A stretch of DNA of 64,000 nucleotides from assembly GCA_030035585.1 (NCBI GenBank), contig CM057474.1:2536501-2600500 (forward strand). The letters are read 5' to 3'. This stretch comes from Dugong dugon (Eukaryota; Chordata; Mammalia; Sirenia; Dugongidae). Position numbers and translations under genes: made by a program. Shown in pieces: positions 33,901 to 45,249 of this stretch. Numbering within the stretch: the stretch's first letter is position 1; each line of letters begins with the position of its first letter. Under the pieces are notes generated by a model, which did no database searches, was not told the DNA's origin, and saw nothing but the letters and a program-made list of their open reading frames with translations.

Positions 33901-36830
33901 CACTTAGAAATGAACCATAAGTAGCAACCCAGAAAGGACTAGGTGTGATCCAAGTGCTTCTGTGGGACTACCAGATCCTTTTGGGGGATTGCAGTTCAAA
34001 ACTATTTTCATAATAATACTAAGACATTTGCCATTTCTCTCTGGTTCCTCATGAGTTTGCGAAGTATGAAAGTTCATCGATACGGATTCAGAGTCCACAT
34101 TGCAACAGAGCTTTAAGTCAAAAGTTTTTTTTTTAAGTTATAAAAACCACTTTTGTGTATTAGCAATATGCTATCTACGTACTCTAAAAAATTTAAACAT
34201 TACTATATAACATATATGTGTGTGAGATGTATGTATGCAACTTTTAAGGTTCTATAGAGTATGTAGATAGCGTATTGTGATTATTGAATGAATTCTGATA
34301 ATAGTAGACTGAACCATGTGAAATTGCTAATATCGGATGGTTTTACCTACAAAAACTGCTATTTGTTATGCTCCAATAATAGCATAAAGGAGAAAAAGAC
34401 AAAAACTAATATGAAGAAAAAGTTAATGAGAAAAGTCTGCTTTTCAAAGAAATGAGTATATCCATTATAATCAACAGCACGGTTCATGTCTATTTTCCCC
34501 AAGAATTTAACCTTGGGCAGGTAGTGCCAACAAGCATCTGCCACAAGACTCTAGAATGGATGCCGATGGCAAATCTTTTCAGTCAATGAAACATAGATGT
34601 ACCTAGAAAAGCATGCTAGTTAGTTTCATCAGCTCAGGAAATGGATTGATCCCAAAGGCAATGAATGAGAGACTTGACCATCTGCAGTTCCCGAGAAGAT
34701 AAATAAATCAGAATCAGACGTCTGCTGTAACTCTCGATACGATCAGAATGTCCCCTAATTCTTCATATCATGGAACAAGGACATGTAAGATATTGTTGCC
34801 AACTGGCCCAAAATCGTCTCCCTGGCAAGCAGGCAAGGAAAAGAAAGTGCACTTTTTGTTTTGTTTTGTTTTCTCTCAAACGTCTCGTATCCTGCTTTTA
34901 TTTAAGCTAAATAAAGAAGGTGGGTGGTTATGCATTAGCCACATATTAAATTAATTTATAACACACAAATATTGTCGGATAAAATGGGAAAGTGTTTTTA
35001 AACAGCATATATAATTTTCTGACAGTTTCAACATGTGTGCTGATGTGGGAAATACCCCATTTCTAAGGCCTCGCTCAACTCCCTCCCTTACTTTTCATCT
35101 AACTACGAGTTTGAATGGAGAACTGCACACCAGTAGAACAGAGCTTCCTACTGGCCTTCTTAGAAGTGAACTGCCCTCAGGAAACACGAGTCCTGACCTG
35201 TTCCTGCAGGCCCCCAGAGGGGAGGGCTAGAGGCCTGCCCCCGTGCATCTCTGCTGGATGGTTAAGACTACCACTTCCAGGGTTTCGTATTAGGAAACAC
35301 AATTGCCCATGAGCACCAACCACACAATCATTACTCTCCTTTAGCAATGTTTTATCCTCCGTGTGCTAACTTTTTCATCTTTTTTCTCAATTAGTTAAAG
35401 ATCCCAGTATAGAAGAAAAAGACTATTTATTGGGGATCCTCAAATGCATCATACTTTGGCATATCTAACTTCATTGAAAACATATTTACAAATCAATTCT
35501 GTGAACACTGGCACTCTCTCATACCTGGAGGCTGGGCGCTAAAGCAGCTGCTGGCCATCGCTTCACGGTGTAGTCCACTGAGCCTCGGAAGAGAGAGCGT
35601 GAGGGAAACACTGACTTGAACACTTAAAATAGTGTCTAGCTTCCTTTTTCTTTCTGATGGATAAACTCAGGAAATAGCTTCTGCCATTTGAGGTGGAAAA
35701 AAAGAAAACAATATACAGCAATATACAGTTATCCCAAGTTTCTTTAACACCAGGTGGATTCATACAAATGACGCTTGGAAAACCACGTGTCTACACTCTG
35801 TGGAACAGGCAGACTTTACAGTGAGAGAATAAAGTGCAGGTGATAAAGGCTGCAGCCAGGACTGTAGTTACAAGAATACAAACCTTCTTTGTACTTCATT
35901 TTGCAACTGTAAGAAGACACTGATGAAGAGTGACGTTGTTCAGATTAAATAGCACTCTATTTTTACATAAGATAAATGATTCTAATAGTCGATGGCACTT
36001 TTTAAGGGTAATGCGGCTGGAAGAATTACACGACGAAGCAGGGCCTCAACGGCTGCATCCGTTGGACTGGGTCTTTGCAGCTGCACAGAACTCAGGATAA
36101 ATGACAAGCAATTCTTCTCCCTCATTCTTCTGTTACTTCTAAATCTTGAGACTCATATTTCATACTTCAGATCTATTTTTTTTTCTTGTTGAGCTTCCAG
36201 AAACAAAAGATAATTTTACAAAAGCTAATAAAGTGGACAGACCCTTTTTCACAGGTATGAATGAAGGGGAAAAAAAAAAACCCATTTGATTTGAATCCTT
36301 GACTAAAGAAGTGCTTTCAAGTGTTTTACCTGGGTCAGCATCTGACCTCTGGAAGGATCAGTAACAGAACCACAGTTTCATAACCAAAAAATGAATTGAG
36401 ACGTCACACTAACACTGTTAAAGCAGTAATGTCATGTTACAAAAAGAGAACTGCGGCATCCAGAGCTCCTGGTGTCCAAGGATGAGGCAATGAAACCTGT
36501 AATTGTCAAGTGAACCTGTTTACAAATCAGGAGACGACCCTGTCACTACAGCACACCATCATCTCTAAAAGAAAGCTGTGAGAATTGCTGCAATTTAAGG
36601 TTTCTTTTAACTGTAAGATGTTTTTCTGGGTCTATTATCTATGTTTATGTAGGGGAAACAGATGGCACTTCTGCTGAGGGAAATGGGAAAGAAAACAAAA
36701 AATCAGTGCTAATGATATCTAAACATTTTATGGAAGAAGGAAACCTAGTTATTCTGCTTTTTATTCCATGCTACCTCTTTTAAGTAATTATATTATCAGC
36801 TCCTGACCCTAAAATCTTAATTTTCATTCG
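33901..36830. other. Long unique block
   Basis: About 2.9 kb without a recognisable repeat apart from a 22-bp inverted repeat (34164-34185 and 34256-34277). This is the largest repeat-poor block in the first half. Reading frames are short and overlapping, and I see no gene. Confidence 0.45.
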
Positions 36831-36831
36831 T

Positions 36832-37022
36832 CGTTGTTGTTAAGTGACTTTGAGTCAATTTCAACTCAGCGACTCCACGTGACAGAGTAGAACTGTCCTA
36901 TCAGGTTTTCTAGGCTATAATCTTTATGGGAGCAGATCACCAGGTCTTTCTCCCACAGAGCCACTGGTGGGTTCAAACAACCAACCCTTAGGTTAGCAGC
37001 GGAGGGCTTAGCCATTATGCCA
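36832..37022 (-). mobile_element. AfroSINE, antisense
   Basis: Tail 'cgttgttgttaagtgacttt' (an AAC-type end), then 'cagagtagaactgtcctatc', 'agatcaccaggtctttctcc', 'gttcaaacaaccaaccc' and 'ggttagcagcggagggctta'. The (GTT)n end resembles the RTE tail rather than the T-rich tail of most AfroSINEs here. Confidence 0.87.
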
Positions 37023-37152
37023 ATTAAAGAAGATACACTTTTAAAAAATCATATTTATTAGTTTCTTTTCCTTAATAGGAAAGTATTACATGTTTATCTT
37101 TTAAAATACAAGGGGACACACAAGAAAAATAAAACTTTCCTATAACCCTATA

Positions 37153-37308
37153 CTGGAGCCCTGGTGCACAGTGGTTAAGAGCTCAGCTGCTAACCAAAAT
37201 GTTGGCAGTTCGAATCCACCAGCCACTCCTTGGAAACCCTGTGAGACGATTCTACTCTGTCCTACAGGGTCACTATAAATCGACTCAATGGCAATGGGTT
37301 TTTTGGTA
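37153..37308 (+). mobile_element. AfroSINE, short type
   Basis: 'ggagccctggtgcacagtgg', 'gttaagagctcagctgctaa', 'tggcagttcgaatccaccag', 'acagggtcactataaatcg' and 'actcaatggcaatggg' with a T-rich tail. Almost complete. Confidence 0.92.
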
Positions 37309-37315
37309 TAAACTT

Positions 37316-37747
37316 CTACCAGGAAAGGCGTGCTTCAGGGTTGTATCCTTTGACCATACCTAATTCAATCTGTATGCTGAGCAAATAGTCCGAGAAGCTG
37401 GACTGTATGAAGAAGAACATTGCATCAGGATTGGTGGAATTCGTATTTAACAACCTGTGATATGCAGATGACACAACCTTCCCTGCTAAAAGTGAAGAAG
37501 ACTTCAAGCACTTACTGATGAAGATCAAAGACCACAGCCTTCATTATGGATTACACTTCAACATAAAGAAAACAAAAATCCTCACAAATGGACCAATAAG
37601 CAACATCATGATAAATGGAGAAACGATCAAAATTGTCAAGGATTTCATTTGACTTGGATCCACAATCAACACCCATGGAAGCAGCAGTCAAGAATTCAAA
37701 TGACATATTGCATTGGGTAAATCTGCTGCAAAAAGTGTTAAAAAGCA
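37316..37747 (+). mobile_element. RTE LINE fragment, left of the nested L1
   Basis: Covers the RT active-site region ('tatgcagatgacacaacc' gives YADDTT at 37461-37478, preceded by an in-frame TGA) through 'gtcaaggatttcatttgac'. It continues at 41636, so the L1 at 37748-41617 was inserted into it. Ends in the first copy of the L1 target duplication (37730-37747). Confidence 0.9.
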
Positions 37748-40417
37748 GGGCACAAATAACCCAAATAAGAAATGAAATGGGGGACATTACAACAGACCCA
37801 ACCGAAATAAAAAGGATTATAACAGAATATTATGAAAAACTATATTCCAACAAATTTGAAAACCTAGAGGAAATGGATAAATTTCTAGAAACACACGGCC
37901 TACCCAAACTTCAACAAAAGTGATATTGAAAATCTGAACAGACCCATAACAGGAGAAGAGATTGAAAAGGTAATAAACTCCCAACCGAAAAAAGCCCTGG
38001 CCCGGATGGCTTCACTGGAGAATTCTACAAAACATTTACAGAAGAGCTTGTACCAGTTCTACACAAGCTATTTCAGAGCACAGAAGAGGAAGCAACACTT
38101 CCAAATTCGTTCTATGAAGCCAGCATAATGCTGATACCAAAACCAGGCAAAGACATCACAAAAAAAAGAAAATTACACACCAATATCTCTCATGAATATA
38201 GATGCAAAAATTCTGAACAAAATTCTAGCCAATAGAATTCAGTATCATATCAAAAAAATAATATACCACAACCAAGTAGGATTCATACCAGGTATGCAAG
38301 GATGGTTTAACATTAGAAAATCCATCAACGTAATTCACCACATAAATAAAAGGAAAGAAAAAAATCACATGATCATCTCAATTGACGCAGAAAAGGCATT
38401 TGACAAAGTCCAACACCCATTCCTGATAAAAGCTCTCAATAAAATAGGTATAGAAGGGAAATTTCTAAACATAATAAAGGGCATTTATGCAAAACCAACA
38501 GCCAACATCATTCTTAATGGAGAGAGGCTGAAAACATTCCCCTTGAAAACAGGAACAAGACAAGGATGCCCTTTATCACCACTCCTATCTAACATTGTGC
38601 TGGAAGTTCTAGCTAGATCAGTAAGGCAAGAGAAAGAAATAAAGGGCATCCAAATTGGTAATGAAGAAGTTAAACTGTCCCTGTTTGCAGATGATATGAT
38701 ACTATACATAGAAAACCCTAAAGACTCCACGAGAAATCTACTGGAACTAATAGAAAGATTCAGCGGAGTAGCAGGATACAAGATAAACATTCAAAAATCA
38801 GTTGGATTCCTATACACCAGTAAAGAGAACAATGAAAAGGAGATCAGGAAATCAATACCATTTTCAATAACCCCTAAAAAGATAAAATACTTAGGAATAA
38901 ATCTGACCAGGAATGTAAAAGACCTATACAAAGAAAACTACAAAACACTGCTGCATGAAACCCAAAGGGATCTACATAAATGGAAAAACATACCATGCTC
39001 ATGGATAGGCAGACTCAACATTGTGAAAATGGCAATTCTACCTAAAGCAATTTACAAATACAATGCAATCCCGATCCAAATATCAACAACATTCTTCAAA
39101 GAGATGGAAAAACGAATTATTCACTTTATATGGAAAGGGAAGAAGCCTCGAATAAGTAAAGCACTACTGAAGAAGAAGAATAAAGTTGGAGGACTCACAC
39201 TACCTGACTTGAGAACCTACTATACAGCTACAGTAGTCAAAACAGCCTGGTACCGGTACAACAACAGAGACATTGACCAATGGAACAGAATTGAGAACCC
39301 AGATGTAAATCCATCCACCTACAGTCACCTGATTTTCGACAAGGGCCCAAAGTCCATCAAATGGGGAAAAGACAGTCTTTTTAACAAATGGTGCTGGCCA
39401 AACTGGATATCCATTTGCACAAAAATGAAACAGGACCCATACCTCACACCATATACAAAAACTACTTCAAAATGGATCAAAGACCTGAATATAAAGCCTA
39501 AAACTATAAAGTTCATAGAAGAAAAAATAGGACCAACACTTCAGGCCTTAATACATGGCATTAACAGGATACAAACCATAAACATCAACACACAAAACCC
39601 AACAGATAAACTAGATAATTGGGATCTTCTAAAAATCAAACACCTATGCTCTTCAAAAGACTTCACCAAAAGAGTAAAAAGAGAACCTACAGACTGGGAA
39701 AAAATTTTTGGACAGTACAAGTCAGACAAAGGTCTAATCTCCATAATCTACAAGAAAATCCAACACCTCTACAACAAAAAGACAAACAATCCTATCAAAA
39801 AATGGGCCAAGGAAATGAACAGACACTTCACCAAAGAAGACATTCAAATGGCCAACAGACACATGAGGAAATGCTCGCGTTCACGTTCACTAGCCATTAG
39901 ACAAATGCAAATTAAAACCACAATGAGATACCATCTCACCCCGGCATTACTGGCACGAATCAAAAACCCTGGAAATAACAAATGTTGGAGGGGCTGCGGG
40001 GAGATCGGAATGGTTATGCACTGCTGGTGGGAATGCAAAATGATACAACCATTTTGGAAATTGATATGGCGCTTCCTCAGAAAGCCAGAAATAGACATAC
40101 CATTCGATCCAGCAATCCCACTCCTAGGAATATATCCTAGAGAAATAAGAGTTGTCACTCGAATAGACATATGCACACCTATGTTCATGGCAGCATTGTT
40201 CACAATAGCAAAACGATGGAAACAACGTAGGTGCCCATCAACAGATGAATGGATAAACAAACTATGGTACATACACACAATGGAGTACTATGCAACGAGA
40301 AAGAAAAACAATGAATCTGTGAACCATCTCATAACATGGATGAAACTGGAGGACATTATGCTGAGTGAAATAAGTCAATCACAAAAGGACAAATATCGTA
40401 TGAGACCTCTATTTTAA
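37748..40417 (+). pseudogene. L1 ORF2 fragment; last 741 codons open
   Basis: Encodes the RT and C-terminal part of ORF2p, the enzyme that copies L1 RNA at the nicked target. The frame 38192-40417 (741 codons) keeps motif A with its Asp ([13 protein letters not shown], Asp65), the RQGCPLSP block, the FADDM box (165-169) and a C-terminal CX3CX7HX4C cysteine motif (Cys598, Cys602, His610, Cys615). The ATG at 38192 is internal to ORF2 and not a true start. Upstream, three indels break the frame: a TGA near 37921, a lost A near 37990, and an extra A in the run at 38160-38167. Human ORF2p is 1275 residues, so roughly the N-terminal third, including the endonuclease, is absent. Not autonomous. Confidence 0.93.
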
Positions 40418-41617
40418 AAACCCATGAAAAAATTCACATGCAAAATGTAACAATCCTTGTTGGTTACCAGGGATGGGGGGGGGGGGATACTAAATAGGCA
40501 ATAGATAAGTGGTATCTTGGGTGAGAGGTGAGACAGTACACAGTACAAGGGAAACTAACACAACCTGCACAAGGAAAGGTCATGGAGGCCCCATGGACAC
40601 ATCCAAACTCCCCAAGGGACTGAGTTGTTGGACAGAGGGCTATGCAGACCATGGTCTCGGGGAACATCTAGCTCAATTCGCATGACACTACTTATAAAGA
40701 TAATGCTCTACATTCTACCTTGGTGAGTAGTGTCTGGGGTCTTAAAAGCCTGTGAGCGGCCATCTAGGATACTACACTGGTCTCATCCCTTCCGGAGCAA
40801 GGGAGAATGAAGAGAACAGGATACAACGAAAAGATTAGTCCAAAGGACTAACTGACCACAGCTACCAAGACCTCCACCGGACTGAGTCCAGTACAGCTAG
40901 ATGGTGCCTGGCTACCACCGCTGACTGCTCTGACCAGGATAACAACAGAGGGTTCTGGACAGAGCTGGAGAAGGATGTAGAGCATAATTCTAACTCCCAA
41001 AAAAAAAAAAAAAAAAAAAAAAAAGACCAGATTTACTGGCCTAAAGGAGACTGGAGAAACCTCAAGAGTGTGGCCCCCAGACACCCCTTCAGCTCAGAGG
41101 TGAAGTTACCTTCGAGGTTCACTGTTCAGCCTGGGAGTGGACAGCCCAGTAAAACTAAATGAGACTAACGAGGTACAGGAGTCCAGTGACAAGGGCCAGA
41201 AGGCAGAGGGGGAGTAGGAAGCTGATGATAAGGAACACAAGTTGAGTAAGGATATTGTTGATGTGTTGTGAGATTGTTAACCACTGTTATAGGGCAACAT
41301 TTGTAGTAACTGTTAAATGGAAGGCTATTTTGTCCTGTAAGCCTTCATCTTGGGCGAGAATGGCAGCACAATTGGAAGAGCATAGTCAATGTCACTTAAA
41401 TGTGTACATAAAAAGTTTTGAAATGGTGTATCTTTGGCTATGTGTATTTTCACCAAAAAAAAAAAAAAAAAAGCTGAGAATTCAGAGGGTTAAAATGTTG
41501 TGGGGATGTTAACCAAAGTCATAAAACAGCATGTGTACTACCGTTACATGAGAAACTGTTTGTTCTGTAAGCCTTCACCTGAAGTACAATAAAATACTTA
41601 AGAAAAAAAAGAAAAAA
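40418..41617 (+). other. L1 3' UTR, 1.2 kb, with G-run and tandem 3' ends
   Basis: Starts after the ORF2 stop, has a G13 run (40474-40486), the landmarks shared with 975-1768 and 49575-50510, and an internal A run (about 40999-41024). The last 380 bp hold two similar 3'-end modules (41265-41352 and 41500-41581) separated by text like an older L1 3' end and an A run at 41455-41473. The final end is 'acaataaaatacttaag' plus A-rich tail. This is longer than human (about 0.2 kb) or mouse L1 3' UTRs. Confidence 0.85.
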
Positions 41618-41635
41618 AAAAAGTGTTAAAAAGCA

Positions 41636-42090
41636 AGGACGTCACCTTGAGGACTAAGGTGCACCTGACCCAAGCCATAGTATTTTCAATTGCCTTGTAT
41701 GCATGCAAAGGTTGGACAATGAATAAGGAAAAAGAATTGATGCCTTTGAATCATAGTGTTGGCAAAGATATTGAATATCCCATGGACTGCCAGAAGAAGG
41801 AATATGTCTGTCTTGGAAGAACTACAGCCAGAATGCTCCTGAGAAGCGAAGATGGTGAGTCTTTGTCTCACATACCATTATCAGGAGGGACCAGTTCTTG
41901 GATAAGGACATCATGCTTGGTAAAGTAGAGGGTCAGTGAAAAAAAGACACTCAATCAGATGTATTGACAGAGTGGTTGCGATAATGGGCTCAAACATAGC
42001 AACGATTGTGAGGATGGTGCAGGACTGGGCAGTGTTGTGTTCTATGAGTCATAACTGACTTGAGGGCACCTAATAACATAACAACGGCAT
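41636..42090 (+). mobile_element. RTE LINE fragment, right of the nested L1
   Basis: Continues the RTE from 37747: 'gtgcacctgacccaagcca', 'tggacaatgaataagg' and 'ttggtaaagtagagggtcag', then the tail 'cttgagggcacctaataac'. Several indels. Together with 37316-37747 it forms one RTE 3' fragment of about 0.9 kb. Confidence 0.9.
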
Positions 42091-43170
42091 AACCCTAATA
42101 GCCAGGTATAACCATAGTTAACATTTTCTATACAGGTGTTTGTGCATGAAATTTGAAATAAGCCTCCATATGTTGGCTTATCAAGTCATACTGAAGAGTT
42201 TGACAACAGGTCCCTGTTTAGAACTGTTCAGCTACATATTCTCAGTGGTCAAATGGAAATTGGCACCATGGGGATAAAGAAATAACTTTTAAACAACTGA
42301 TTATCAAGGTCTAAGAATCCATACAGGGGAAACTGGTATAGTGAGGGAAAGAAAAAATAAACTTTTACGCAACAATTTCCTGAGCAGAATGGACTAAGAA
42401 ACTGAGTGCCCCAATTAAGAGAATTGCACTTATTCATTACCCTGTTAAATGGCATGCCTGCTTAATTGGAATAATCAGCAAGGCAGAGACTTAGTTCAGT
42501 GCATTCGAATGACTCCTATTAATAGTTAATGGGCATGCTCATCTCATTTAAATGGAGCACCTGGTGTTACCTCTCAGCCTTGTTTCCAGGATTTGGCTCT
42601 ATGATATTTACTCACACAAATGTCCACAGGGCAAGGTTTTCATTGTTTCTTCACAGCTACACCATGGAGATTTCTAAGAAAGTTTTATCAGGGTTTTACC
42701 TTTATCAAGTAATTACACATTTAACACTAGGAAACCAGAGTGGAAGACTGAGGTTAATGGCACACTGAGAGCTTTACTAAACAGCATATTCTTAAAGAGA
42801 GTTCCTTTCATTTTATGAATTTCCTATTTTTCAGCCTTACAATTATACATTTGTTGTCACATTCAGCTATTATGGCAAACTTCCATTGATAAGAATGACA
42901 GAAAAATGAAATGTCAACCTCAAGTGAGTTTAGTTCAAATCATCTAATTAAATTTTAACTGCTAGAAAACAGATCCTATACTGAACCTGCTTCTTCAGGC
43001 AAATAACCGTTAAGACTACTGTTCTCGTGGGGATAAATAGTGTAGAACTTTTATTCAATTCAAATCTTATAAAGTAAAATTAATTTAAAAAAAAAGATCT
43101 CAGTATAACCTGCAAAGTCCTTAGTATCTTCAAGACTGAAGAGTGCAAACCATATGCAGCACTCTATCAT
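42091..43170. other. Unique DNA
   Basis: No gene or repeat recognised. Confidence 0.4.
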
Positions 43171-43458
43171 TTTATTTTTATTTTTTTAATGATTATATAT
43201 ACATACATAATTAAAATTTATATATTTTATATATCATAAAATTTATATGATTATATATAAATATATAACGTAAAATTTGCCATTTTAAGTATATAATTTA
43301 GCAGCAATAATTAGATTCACAATGTTATGCAACTTTCACCACTATTTGAAAGCAGGGACTCCAACAGATACTTGTACACCGCTGTTCATTGTGGCACTGT
43401 TCACAAAAGCCAAAAGGTGGAAACAACCTAAATGTCCACCAACAGATGAATGGATAAG
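43170..43458 (+). repeat. AT-rich tract and old L1 pieces
   Basis: A TATA-rich stretch (43190-43290) precedes 'gtaaaatttgccattttaag' and 'agattcacaatgttatgcaa', text of old L1 3' regions. Then comes an ORF2-end block ('ttgtacaccgctgttcattg', 'ccaacagatgaatggataag'). Confidence 0.6.
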
Positions 43459-43865
43459 CGCTACCATTTTTAATATCCTGCTAATATTTTCTTGGCAAGG
43501 TGGTGAACTAATGCAGACTATTGATACTGTTGGCTCCCTTAAATTCAACCTTAGGGGAGTGACAAAATCAACAAGCAGATTGTTGGATCTGAAAAACTAA
43601 TACATAATTTTTAAGAAATGTAGTATTTATTTCCCTTTGTTGGAGGGAAATGGCAGTCCAGAATTGGAAGGAAAGATCTAAGGAGAGCTTTTAATTATGA
43701 TATTTTCTCTCCTCCACATTACACTGGGCTGCTCATTGCTGTGTGCATTAACACTATGTAGATGAACAAATGGCCACATTAATCAAGCACAGACAGGTAA
43801 ACAGAGTGAAATCAGGTCATCATCACAGGTTGGGTTCTTCTGAGGCAGAGGCTGAGACAGTGTTT
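43459..43865. other. Unique DNA
   Basis: No gene or repeat recognised. Confidence 0.4.
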
Positions 43866-44660
43866 GGGGTACAATATGTAGATGATACAACCTTGCTTGC
43901 TGAAAGCAAAGAGGAATTGAAGCACTTACTGATGAAGATCGAAGACTACAGCCTTCAGTATGGATTACACCTCAACATAAAGAAAACAAAATTCCTCACA
44001 ACTAGACCAATAAGCAACATTATGATAAACAAAGAAAACACTGAAATTGACAAGGATTTCATTTTACTTGGATCCATAATCAATGCCCTTGGAAGCAGCA
44101 GCCAAGAAATCAAACGACACATTGCACTGGGCAAATATGCTGCAAAAGACCTCTTAAAAGTGTTGAGAAGCAAAGATGTCACTTTGAGGACTAAGGCGAG
44201 CCTGACTAAAGTCATGATATTTTCAATCACCTCAGACGCATGCAAAAGCTGGACAATGAGTAAGGAAGACCGAAGAAGAATTTATGCCTTTTAATTAGAG
44301 TGCTGGCAGAGGATACTGAATATACTACGGACTGCCAGAAGAACGAAGAAGTTTGTCTTGGAAGAAGTACACCCAGAGTGCTCCTTAGAAGCCAGGACGG
44401 TAAGACTTTGTCTCATGTATTTTGGACATGTTATCAGGAGGGACCAGTCCCTGGAGAAGGACATCATGCTTGATAAAGTAGAGGGTCAGCAAAAAAGAGG
44501 AAGACCCTCGAAGAGATGATTGACACAGTGGCTGCAGCAATGGGCTCAAACATAGCAATGATTGTGAGGATGGCGCAGGACTGGGCAGTGCTTCATTCTG
44601 TTGCATATAGGGTCGCTGTGAGTCGGAACTGACTCAAGAGCACCTAACAATGACACCAAG
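43866..44660 (+). mobile_element. RTE LINE 3' fragment
   Basis: From the RT active site (43872-43892, QYVDDTT, with Ala changed to Val beside an intact Asp pair) through 'tgatgaagatcgaagactac', 'gaagaagtacacccagagtg' and 'agagggtcagcaaaaaagag' to the tail 'actcaagagcacctaacaat'. Codons stay open from 43770 to 44294, then a stop interrupts. 5'-truncated. Confidence 0.9.
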
Positions 44661-44703
44661 ATCATAATAATCAAAAAGATAGCTAGGAAAAATGTTTCAC
44701 TAA

Positions 44704-44920
44704 GGCAGAGTTTCTCAAGCTTGGCACTAGTGATGTATTAGACTGGATAATTCTCTGTTGTAAGAGGCTTTCCTGTGCACTGTAGCATATATAGTAGTAT
44801 TCCTGGGGTCTACCCACAAACTATGAATAACACCCAAGTCGTGACATTCCAAAAATGTCTCCAGATGTTGCCAAATGTTCCTTGAGGGTCAAAATTGTGC
44901 CTGGTAAGAGCCAATATACT
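44704..44920 (-). mobile_element. MER20-like hAT element
   Basis: 'gcagagtttctcaagcttgg', 'ggataattctctgttgtaag', 'ctgtgcactgtagcatata', 'aaaatgtctccagatgttgc' and 'aaaattgtgcctggtaag' follow MER20 over its usual length of about 219 bp, here in reverse. Confidence 0.8.
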
Positions 44921-45249
44921 AGGGGTGGAGCCTCTTATATAGGGATGACAAATGGGAAATTTATAAGGCTAGATGATAAGATGTGAGGCATTTTCTCCTC
45001 ACCATGACACACAGTCTACCAACCCTTCACTGCTTCCAGACACATAGCCACACAAAAAATTCTATAACGGCACTAACCCCTTTAAAATTTATAGGCACTA
45101 ATCCAGTAATGCATACAAAAGCTTAAACAAAGATAAAAACTATTAAAAGACATACAGAAAGGCCTGAATAAAAGGAAAGGTGTTCATCATAAAGACAGTG
45201 TATCAGTTAACCACTGCTGTGTAACAAACCATGTCAAAACACAGTGGCA
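44921..45249. other. Mostly unique; LTR-like start at 45199-45249
   Basis: 'tgtatcagttaaccactgct' and 'gtgtaacaaaccatgtcaaa' resemble the first 50 bp of an ERVL/MLT-type LTR that is cut off by the L1 at 45250. Confidence 0.4.

Larger units (their letters stand above)
37748..41617 (+). mobile_element. 5'-truncated L1 inserted into an RTE
   Basis: A 3.87-kb L1 that starts inside ORF2 between the endonuclease and RT domains and runs through the 3' UTR to an A-rich tail. It is flanked by an 18-bp perfect target duplication (AAAAAGTGTTAAAAAGCA at 37730-37747 and 41618-41635). The A-rich start of the duplication after GC fits an L1 endonuclease nick at T-rich bottom-strand sequence. The long open frame argues for a relatively young insertion. 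Confidence 0.95.

Noticed and set aside
35033..35312. Two overlapping 65-codon frames in a less A+T-rich patch
   Set aside because: Short, different frames of the same DNA, no splice signals or recognised similarity.
38485..38790. 101-codon antisense frame
   Set aside because: It is the mirror of L1 ORF2 RT sequence, with no homology of its own. Similar antisense frames lie at 39325-39744, 39844-40278 and 46704-46967.
40999..41024. Internal A run as a polyadenylation tail marking a separate insertion
   Set aside because: 3' UTR homology continues on both sides as in the copies at 1360 and 50140, so it is an expanded internal A tract.
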